Source: JAIXWP01 sp965247015
GTDB taxonomy: Bacteria; Bacteroidota; Bacteroidia; Flavobacteriales_D; Sanyastnellaceae
Direction: 5' to 3'
DNA: 64,000 nt
Assembly (NCBI GenBank): GCA_965247015.1
Contig: CBDFGG010000004.1
Location: 558,001-622,000 of the forward strand
Part shown: positions 58,580 through 64,000 of the stretch, piece by piece
How positions within the stretch are numbered: the stretch's first letter is position 1
How the letters are laid out: each line of letters opens with the position of its first letter
Program-made: the position numbers and the translations under genes
Notes under the pieces: generated by a model
Databases searched by the model: none
Told to the model about the DNA's origin: nothing
What the model saw: only the letters and a program-made list of their open reading frames with translations

Positions 58580-58610
58580 AAAAAAGCCTCGTCAATGACG
58601 AGGCTTTTTT
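58580..58610. terminator. Bidirectional terminator between the LysM gene and icd
   Basis: GCCTCGTC (58586-58593) pairs with GACGAGGC (58597-58604) around AAT, flanked by A run and T run. Confidence 0.93.
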
Positions 58611-58622
58611 CTTTGAGTGAGC

Positions 58623-59849
58623 TTAGCTCATTCTATTCTTTAACTCTGCATCGATTGCATCGAGGAAGTCCTCGGTAGTCAACCAATGAGATTCATTCAT
58701 TTTATCACCGTGGATACAAACAGCCAAGTCTTTGGTCATTTTACCACTTTCTACTAGATCCACACATACTTTCTCAAGTGTCTGTGCGAAGCGAATCAAC
58801 TCTTCATTTCCATCTAATTTACCGCGGAATGCAAGACCTTGTGTCCATGCAAAGATAGAAGCGATAGGATTTGTAGAAGTCTTCTTGCCTTGTTGGTGTT
58901 GACGATAGTGACGTGTCACTGTTCCGTGAGCAGCTTCTGCTTCCATTGTTTTTCCGTCAGGAGTAATCAATGCAGAAGTCATCAAACCAAGGGATCCAAA
59001 ACCTTGCGCTACGATATCGCTTTGAACGTCGCCATCATAGTTTTTACAAGCCCATACAAATCCACCATTGCTCTTCAAGCAATATGCGACCATGTCATCG
59101 ATCAAACGATGCTCATAAGTGATTCCGATTGCTTCAAACTTCGCTTTGAACTCACTTTGATAAACCTCTTCAAAGATGTCTTTGAAACGTCCATCATAAG
59201 CTTTCAAAATGGTATTTTTAGTAGACAAGTAAAGATTCCACTTTCTCATCAACGCTTGGTTCATGCAGCTTCTAGCGAATCCAAAAATAGATTCATCTGT
59301 GTTGTACATGCTAAGTGCTACACCATCTCCTTCGAAATTGTAAACTTCCCATGTCTTTGTTTCACCACCGTCTTCTGGAGTGAAAGACATTGTCAACTTA
59401 CCTTTTCCTTTGATAGTAGTATCTGTAGCGCGGTATTGGTCACCAAATGCGTGACGACCGATGTTGATTGGCATGGTCCAACCTGGTACCAAACGTGGAA
59501 CGTTGTTGCAAATGATTGGCTCACGGAATACAGTACCACCAATGATGTTACGAATAGTTCCGTTAGGGCTCTTCCACATTTTTTTCAAACTAAACTCTTT
59601 TACGCGAGCCTCGTCAGGAGTGATTGTAGCGCACTTTACTGCAACGTTGTATTTCAATGTTGCTTCTGCTGCTTCTACAGTGACACGGTCTTCCGTCGCA
59701 TCACGATTTTCGATTCCAAGATCATAATACTTGATGTCCAAATCAAGATATGGGAAAATCAATTTATCTTTAATGAAGGTCCAGATGATACGAGTCATTT
59801 CATCGCCATCCATTTCTACGATAGGATTTGCAACTTTAATTTTATTCAT
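58623..59849 (-). CDS. icd: NADP-dependent isocitrate dehydrogenase, eukaryote-type
   Basis: A 408-residue TCA-cycle enzyme converting isocitrate to 2-oxoglutarate. Its sequence matches the homodimeric eukaryote-like subfamily: VEMDGDEMTRIIW at the start, KKMWKSPNGTIRNIIGGTVFREPI, YEHRLIDDMVAYCLKSNGGFVWACKNYDGDVQSD, and EAAHGTVTRHYR. It is not the E. coli-like subfamily. The length fits the dimeric form. It is a single gene between a bidirectional terminator and the ndk terminator. Confidence 0.96.
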   Translation of the reverse strand: MNKIKVANPIVEMDGDEMTRIIWTFIKDKLIFPYLDLDIKYYDLGIENRDATEDRVTVEAAEATLKYNVAVKCATITPDEARVKEFSLKKMWKSPNGTIRNIIGGTVFREPIICNNVPRLVPGWTMPINIGRHAFGDQYRATDTTIKGKGKLTMSFTPEDGGETKTWEVYNFEGDGVALSMYNTDESIFGFARSCMNQALMRKWNLYLSTKNTILKAYDGRFKDIFEEVYQSEFKAKFEAIGITYEHRLIDDMVAYCLKSNGGFVWACKNYDGDVQSDIVAQGFGSLGLMTSALITPDGKTMEAEAAHGTVTRHYRQHQQGKKTSTNPIASIFAWTQGLAFRGKLDGNEELIRFAQTLEKVCVDLVESGKMTKDLAVCIHGDKMNESHWLTTEDFLDAIDAELKNRMS

Positions 59850-59888
59850 TTCTACTAATTAAATTGATGCGTTAATTATAGTTGAAAC

Positions 59889-59925
59889 AAAAAAGAGCAA
59901 TCAAGGAAAACCTGATTGCTCTTTT
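59889..59925 (-). terminator. Intrinsic terminator after ndk
   Basis: AAAAGAGCAATCA (59891-59903) pairs perfectly with TGATTGCTCTTTT (59913-59925), 9-base loop; on the minus strand it is followed by a T run. Confidence 0.9.
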
Positions 59926-59949
59926 CTATTATTCATTTGATTCGAGTAA

Positions 59950-60369
59950 TCAAGCGTGTTCTCTAGATGAGAAGTAGAATGCACCTTCGATAAGCGCGTT
60001 TTCATCGCTATCAGAACCGTGAACTGCATTTGCTGCAATGCTTTGAGCAAACATTCTACGGATAGTGCCTTCTGCAGCTTTTTGAGGATCAGTAGCACCG
60101 ATAAGTGTTCTGAAATCTTCTACTGCGTTGTCTTTTTCAAGAATAGCGGCAACGATTGGTCCGCTAGTCATGTATTCTACTAGTTCACCGAAGAAAGGGC
60201 GCTCAGAGTGAACAGCGTAGAAGCGACCTGCTTCTTCTTTGCTCAGCTTTGTCCATTTCATCGCTTTGATGGTGAAACCAGCTTCGATGATTTTGTCTAA
60301 GATTTTACCTGTATTTCCAGCAGCTGTTGCGTCTGGTTTGATCATGGTAAAGGTGATATTTCCTGCCAT
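59950..60369 (-). CDS. ndk: Nucleoside diphosphate kinase
   Basis: A 139-residue enzyme that moves the gamma-phosphate from ATP to NDPs. It starts NITFTMIKPDAT, then RFYAVHSERPFFGELVEYM, and carries the catalytic histidine in NAVHGSDSDENA (residue 117 region). The length is normal. It is a single gene with its own terminator; a folded region of unknown role lies upstream (60444-60524). Confidence 0.97.
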   Translation of the reverse strand: MAGNITFTMIKPDATAAGNTGKILDKIIEAGFTIKAMKWTKLSKEEAGRFYAVHSERPFFGELVEYMTSGPIVAAILEKDNAVEDFRTLIGATDPQKAAEGTIRRMFAQSIAANAVHGSDSDENALIEGAFYFSSREHA

Positions 60370-60443
60370 TTGTTTATTTTTTCTTTAAATCGAGCGCGAA
60401 AATAAGCAATAATGGACCATGATAATAAAAAAAGACAGAATGG

Positions 60444-60524
60444 ATGCGGGGCACCTGCCGCCCTCTCTCCCAAAACGGCAGGACTTTGAATCACTCCTGA
60501 GCCACGAAATATAGCTCCCCGCAC
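60444..60524 (-). ncRNA. Candidate structured RNA or palindromic element upstream of ndk
   Basis: Closing stem TGCGGGG (60445-60451) with CCCCGCA (60517-60523). Inside are stem CCTGCCG/CGGCAGG (60454-60460, 60476-60482) and a short GAGC/GCTC arm (60499-60502, 60514-60517). This is a three-way junction of about 80 bases, GC-rich compared with its surroundings. It may be a leader RNA, a small RNA or a palindromic repeat. I do not recognise a known class. Confidence 0.35.
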
Positions 60525-60828
60525 CTTTCTGGTCTATTTCTTAAGTCTATTCTTTCAGTCTGCCACTTGTGGCATTACTTTGACTGATAATTTCATTTCA
60601 GGTCACAAGTTTCGAGCAAAAAAGTGAGTAATCCTTGTTTTTATGATTTTTTTTCATGTTAAAATTTCAATTTCATCAACCAAAAGTTTCAATTCATCGC
60701 CCTGCAATCCGCGCACATCGGGCTTTTCACTGTAGTGACTCTTTGATTTAGAGCGAATTAAAAACACTCTGATTTAATAGGTTGTTTTTTAGCACATAAG
60801 CGTATTATTTTTTCAAAATTTCAAGTTG

Positions 60829-60836
60829 TACCTTTG
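60829..60836 (+). promoter_or_regulatory. -7 box for rocD (TACCTTTG)
   Basis: TACCTTTG ends 18 bases before the ATG at 60855. A TTG at standard -33 distance is not seen. Confidence 0.5.
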
Positions 60837-60854
60837 CACGAAATAAACCACAAT

Positions 60855-62111
60855 ATGTCAGCAGAAATTATGTCTCAAGAATCTACTCTTACATCAGCGC
60901 AAGCAATGCAATTGGAAGACAAGTATGGAGCTCACAACTACCATCCAATTCCAGTAGTACTTGATCGCGGAGAAGGCGTGTATGTATGGGATCTTGAAGG
61001 CAAGAGATATTATGACTTTCTTTCTGCGTACTCTGCAGTTAATCAAGGTCACTGCCACCCACGTATTATTTCTGCATTGACAGAACAAGCGCAAAAACTC
61101 ACTTTAACTTCAAGAGCATTTTACAATAGCAGACTTGGAAGCTACGAAAAATTCATCACATCATTTTTCGGCTATGATCGCGTATTGCCTATGAATACTG
61201 GTGTTGAAGGTGGTGAGACGGCTTTGAAGCTTGCACGTCGATGGGCCTATGATGTAAAGAAAGTTCCAGCAAATGAAGCAAAGATGGTATTTGTGGAAGG
61301 AAATTTTTGGGGCCGAACTATTGCAGCGATATCGTCTTCACAAGACCCAAGTAGCACCAATGGTTTTGGACCTTTTGTTCCAGGATATTTAATTGTTCCT
61401 TACAACAACCTTGACGCACTTGAAAACATCTTTAAAAGCGAACCGAATATTGCAGGATTCATGTTTGAGCCGATTCAAGGAGAGGCGGGCGTAGTTGTTC
61501 CAGATGAAGGTTATTTGCAAGGCATCAGAGCTCTATGTACGAAATACAACGTGCTTATGATTGCAGATGAAGTTCAAACAGGACTCGCGCGCACTGGCAA
61601 AATGCTTGCTTGCGATCATGAAAATGTAAAACCAGATATTTTAATTCTTGGAAAAGCCCTATCAGGCGGCGTACTTCCAGTGTCTGCAGTACTTGCTAAT
61701 GATGAAGTGATGATGACCATTCATCCTGGCGAACACGGCTCTACATATGGAGGTAATCCTCTTGCTTGCGCAGTGGCGCAAGAAGCGCTTCAAGTTCTGA
61801 AGGATGAAAAGCTTTCAGAGAATGCTGAAAACCTTGGAGTAATATTCAGACATGAAATGAGTGAACTTGCAAAAAGAAGTTCTCTTGTAAAACTTGTACG
61901 CGGAAAAGGACTCTTGAATGCGGTGGTCATCAATGATGATGAGCATAGTCAAAAAGCTTGGAACATTTGTGTGCGACTTGCTGAAAATGGATTGCTTGCG
62001 AAGCCTACACATGGCAACATTATTCGTTTTGCTCCTCCGCTTGTTATTAATGAAGCACAACTAAGAGAGTGCATAGAAATCATTTCGAATACCATTTTAG
62101 AATTTAACTAA
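60855..62111 (+). CDS. rocD: Ornithine--oxo-acid aminotransferase
   Basis: A 418-residue class III PLP aminotransferase moving the delta-amino group of ornithine to 2-oxoglutarate. YGAHNYHPIPVVLDRGEGVYVWD near the start is specific for ornithine aminotransferases. MNTGVEGGETALKLARRW, FEPIQGEAGVVVP, LMIADEVQTGLARTG, and the PLP lysine in DILILGKALSGG follow. I use ATG 60855 (MSAEIMSQE); 60870 is possible. A terminator shared with the convergent gene follows. Confidence 0.94.
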   Translation: MSAEIMSQESTLTSAQAMQLEDKYGAHNYHPIPVVLDRGEGVYVWDLEGKRYYDFLSAYSAVNQGHCHPRIISALTEQAQKLTLTSRAFYNSRLGSYEKFITSFFGYDRVLPMNTGVEGGETALKLARRWAYDVKKVPANEAKMVFVEGNFWGRTIAAISSSQDPSSTNGFGPFVPGYLIVPYNNLDALENIFKSEPNIAGFMFEPIQGEAGVVVPDEGYLQGIRALCTKYNVLMIADEVQTGLARTGKMLACDHENVKPDILILGKALSGGVLPVSAVLANDEVMMTIHPGEHGSTYGGNPLACAVAQEALQVLKDEKLSENAENLGVIFRHEMSELAKRSSLVKLVRGKGLLNAVVINDDEHSQKAWNICVRLAENGLLAKPTHGNIIRFAPPLVINEAQLRECIEIISNTILEFN

Positions 62112-62124
62112 AAAAATAGAAATA

Positions 62125-62154
62125 AAAAAACCGAGCGAATGCTCGGTTTTTTTT
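62125..62154. terminator. Bidirectional terminator between rocD and the cystathionine-beta-synthase-like gene
   Basis: AACCGAGC (62129-62136) pairs with GCTCGGTT (62141-62148), loop GAAT, flanked by an A run and an eight-base T run. Confidence 0.92.
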
Positions 62155-62168
62155 GTGTCTTAATTTTA

Positions 62169-63380
62169 TTAAGCAATACTGCTGATAATATCATACTTAG
62201 TAACGATGTGGTATTTTCCACTGTGCAATTTTACGAGTACAGCAGGTGTATCCTTTGTTATCAACTTCGAAACTTCGCTGATGGCTGTTTCTTCTGATAC
62301 TACAGGATAGGGGGCTCCCATAATTTCATCAATCTTTTTGTCCAATAATTTTGGATCCTCCACTAGTAATTGGAAGATTTTACTTTCATCGATTGAACCT
62401 GCAATTACGTCATCTTTGATCACAGGGATTTGAGAAATATCAAACTTCTTCATCTTCGCAACTGCGTGGCCAATAAGCTCTCCAGAGCCGATAGTGACCA
62501 TTGGCTTATCGATATGTTCAGCTATTAGATCACGAGCCGTTTTTCTTTCTACTTCAAGAAAACCTCTATCGCGCATCCACTCGTCGTTAAACATTTTACC
62601 TAGATATCTTGTACCGTGGTCGTGGAAAATAACGACTACTACGTCGCCTTCTTTGAACATGTGTTTCATTTGAAGGACTCCGGCCATCGCTGAACCTGCG
62701 CTATTTCCAACGAAGATGCCCTCTTCGCGTGCGATAGCACGAGTGTAAATCGCCGCATCTTTATCTGTTACTTTTTCAAAGTGATCGATGAGTGAAAAGT
62801 CAACGTTTTGTGGAAGAAAATCTTCACCAATACCTTCTGTGATGTATGGATAAATTTCATTTTTATCGAAGTCTCCTGTCTCCTTGTACTTCTTGAACAC
62901 AGAGCCATAGGTGTCAATTCCTAGAATCTTGATATTTGGATTTTTCTCTTTCAAATATTTTGCTGTACCAGAGATAGTACCTCCCGTTCCAACACCTACC
63001 ACAAGGTGAGTAATTTTACCCTCCGTTTGTTCCCAAATTTCAGGACCCGTTGATTCGTAATGCGCTTGCGCATTGCTAGGATTGTCGTATTGATTGGGCT
63101 TCCAGCTGTTTGGAACTTCTTTTTCCAGGCGTGACGAAACACTGTAATAGGATCTTGGATCTTCTGGATCAACATTGGTAGGACATACAATTACTTCCGC
63201 ACCAAATGCTCTCAAAGCGTCGAATTTTTCTTTTGACTGCTTATCAGTCGATGTGAAAATACACTTGTAACCTTTGATGACTGCGGCAATTGCAAGGCCC
63301 ATTCCGGTATTTCCAGAAGTACCTTCGATGATGGTGCCACCTGGTTTTAGACGTCCATCTTTCTCCGCATCCTCAATCAT
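62169..63380 (-). CDS. Cystathionine beta-synthase-like, main part after a frameshift
   Basis: A 403-residue reading frame carrying most of a PLP-dependent cysteine/cystathionine synthase: PLP-phosphate loop TSGNTGMG (about 21), GVGTGGTISGTAKYL, and FVGNSAGSAMAGV. Two CBS domains follow (about 275-403). It lacks the first 50 residues with the PLP-binding lysine, which are encoded in another frame directly upstream (63377-63529). Restoring one A in the AAAA run at about 63380 joins both into one protein of about 454 residues. This would make cystathionine or cysteine from serine and sulfide or homocysteine. Confidence 0.85.
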   Translation of the reverse strand: MIEDAEKDGRLKPGGTIIEGTSGNTGMGLAIAAVIKGYKCIFTSTDKQSKEKFDALRAFGAEVIVCPTNVDPEDPRSYYSVSSRLEKEVPNSWKPNQYDNPSNAQAHYESTGPEIWEQTEGKITHLVVGVGTGGTISGTAKYLKEKNPNIKILGIDTYGSVFKKYKETGDFDKNEIYPYITEGIGEDFLPQNVDFSLIDHFEKVTDKDAAIYTRAIAREEGIFVGNSAGSAMAGVLQMKHMFKEGDVVVVIFHDHGTRYLGKMFNDEWMRDRGFLEVERKTARDLIAEHIDKPMVTIGSGELIGHAVAKMKKFDISQIPVIKDDVIAGSIDESKIFQLLVEDPKLLDKKIDEIMGAPYPVVSEETAISEVSKLITKDTPAVLVKLHSGKYHIVTKYDIISSIA

Positions 63381-63529
63381 TTTAAAGCCATGCGATCTTT
63401 GATAGAGTTGCCAGGGTTAGTGGTTTCTACTTTAGCCAATACCAAAGCAGGAATGTCCTTGGTTAGCTTGTTGATCTTTACCATAGGAGTATTTCCGATG
63501 GTTTCTAAAATATTGTTTGCGTATTTCAT
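63377..63529 (-). CDS. N-terminal fragment of the cystathionine-beta-synthase-like gene
   Basis: A 50-codon frame starting MKYANNILETIGNTPMVKIN and ending TTNPGNSIKDRMALK before a TGA. It holds the PLP-binding lysine (SIKDR, Lys44). The TGA overlaps the ATG of the next frame (ATGA at 63380-63377). The expected sequence DRMAxKMIEDAEK would be restored by one more A in the run TTTAAAATG. It is therefore the first part of a frameshifted gene, not a separate small protein, unless the two pieces are translated in a coupled way. Confidence 0.8.
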   Translation of the reverse strand: MKYANNILETIGNTPMVKINKLTKDIPALVLAKVETTNPGNSIKDRMALK

Positions 63530-63565
63530 TTCTTAAATTGAGATGGTAAAAATAGGTCAACCGAT

Positions 63566-64000
63566 TTAACTAAATCTTATGGATCTGATAGGGGATATTC
63601 TTGAAACATATTTTGCTGGAAGCACAAGTGCAATGAGACAAATAATCATTGCTCCTGCATCTAGCGCTAGGAACAGCCCCCACTCCATGCTAATTGGCAC
63701 TTTATCTACATAATAATTTGCCGGATCGAGTGCTACTATTTCAAATTTGTATTGAATCCACGCTAAGCCAAGACCAATAATATTTCCAATGATCAAACCC
63801 CTTCCGACTATAAATGCTGCATTCATGAGGAAAATTCTAACAATCGGCTTGTCATGCGCCCCTAGTGCTTTCAGCGTACCAATCATTTGCTGACGTTCTA
63901 AAATAATGATGAGCAACGCGCTTGTCATGTTGACGATAGAAATAACGACCATCAGGATAATGATGATGATTACGTTGATATCTAGCATCGCCAACCACGA
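63566..64000 (-). CDS. FtsX-like ABC transporter permease, C-terminal part
   Basis: The last 144 codons are visible; the frame is open to the right edge (codons for Ser-Trp precede a TTG), so the gene continues beyond the window. Four hydrophobic segments, with IGTLKALGAHDKPIVRIFLMNAAFIVG after the first, are typical of the FtsX/MacB/LolC-E permease C-terminal domain. Proteins of this kind work with an ATPase to move lipoproteins or other substrates across the envelope. LolC/E-type is likely in this phylum, but cannot be fixed from this part. Confidence 0.82.
   Translation of the reverse strand, partial: SWLAMLDINVIIIIILMVVISIVNMTSALLIIILERQQMIGTLKALGAHDKPIVRIFLMNAAFIVGRGLIIGNIIGLGLAWIQYKFEIVALDPANYYVDKVPISMEWGLFLALDAGAMIICLIALVLPAKYVSRISPIRSIRFS

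Larger units (their letters stand above)
60370..60854. other. 485-base gap between ndk and the rocD gene
   Basis: No convincing gene. It contains the three-arm structure at 60444-60524, a palindrome TGCCACTTGTGGCA at 60561-60574, an AT-rich stretch (60620-60690), and the rocD -7 box (60829-60836). The rest shows no clear feature. Confidence 0.6.

Noticed and set aside
58839..59858. 339-codon plus-strand frame opposite icd
   Set aside because: icd is full length and unmistakable; the opposite frame is a shadow without any motif.
60342..60524. 60-codon minus-strand frame upstream of ndk
   Set aside because: It is explained by the GC-rich folded element; no start signal or protein-like composition.
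1..64000. CRISPR array, prophage, integron or insertion sequence
   Set aside because: No regularly spaced repeats, no cas, transposase, integrase or phage structural genes were found on either strand.

Overview
The window is a chromosomal segment of a member of the Bacteroidota, probably pigmented and possibly a glider or adhesin producer. The signs are a PorP/SprF-type membrane protein, a 1162-residue surface protein ending in a gliding-motility-associated (type B) type IX secretion sorting domain, a carotenoid operon ending in a CrtYcd-like lycopene cyclase, the bacillithiol enzyme BshB1, a eukaryote-type NADP isocitrate dehydrogenase, and repeated TAnnTTTG -7 boxes typical of the phylum. 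Genes are dense and mostly intact. I see no rRNA, CRISPR array, insertion sequence, integrase or phage gene.

Left part (1-10.97 kb). A minus-strand run encodes three rhodaneses, a thioredoxin and a sterol-desaturase-like hydroxylase. Beyond it a Crp/Fnr regulator diverges from paaBCD, which has neither paaA nor paaE beside it. Next come grpE-dnaJ, a TlpA-like thioredoxin, a murA with Asp at the fosfomycin-target position, a PorP/SprF-like protein, and a metallo-beta-lactamase/rhodanese fusion resembling persulfide dioxygenases.

10.98-18.7 kb is the most unusual region. A six-gene minus-strand operon joins the giant CUB/repeat/type IX protein to an Ig-like lipoprotein, a lipoprotein with a CX4CH haem-like motif and a planctomycete-cytochrome-like layout, a Tat-exported DUF1501-like protein, and two small proteins that look like split DUF1549/DUF1553 parts. 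It reads as a compact Bacteroidota counterpart of the planctomycete cytochrome/DUF1549/DUF1553/DUF1501 sets, whose function is unknown.

18.8-39.8 kb holds panB, a pseudouridine synthase, trxB, a peptidase, small DUF genes, a DUF2975/HTH pair, tRNA-His, a glycosyltransferase, bshB1, and a LysM/M23 endopeptidase. The tight operon crtI-crtB-(secreted unknown)-idi-crtZ-crtY follows and should give zeaxanthin. Then come an endonuclease/exonuclease/phosphatase-fold membrane protein, two rhomboid proteases, mutL, ispH, a secreted unknown and a saccharopine-dehydrogenase-like enzyme.

39.9-64 kb starts with a DUF4476 protein and an outer-membrane cassette (CsgG-like lipoprotein plus two LPP20-like lipoproteins). 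clpB, aroK, a phosphoribosyltransferase, an RlmD-like methyltransferase and an SLC13 transporter follow. An arsenic operon (arsR, DUF6428-like, arsC-like, ACR3) has two matching palindromic operators. After three tRNAs (Arg, Pro, Ser) come maf, guaA, a LysM/periplasmic-binding lipoprotein, icd, ndk, an ornithine-aminotransferase gene, a cystathionine-beta-synthase-like gene broken by a one-base frameshift, and the end of an FtsX-like permease gene. All assignments come from reading the sequence by eye; no database search was run.
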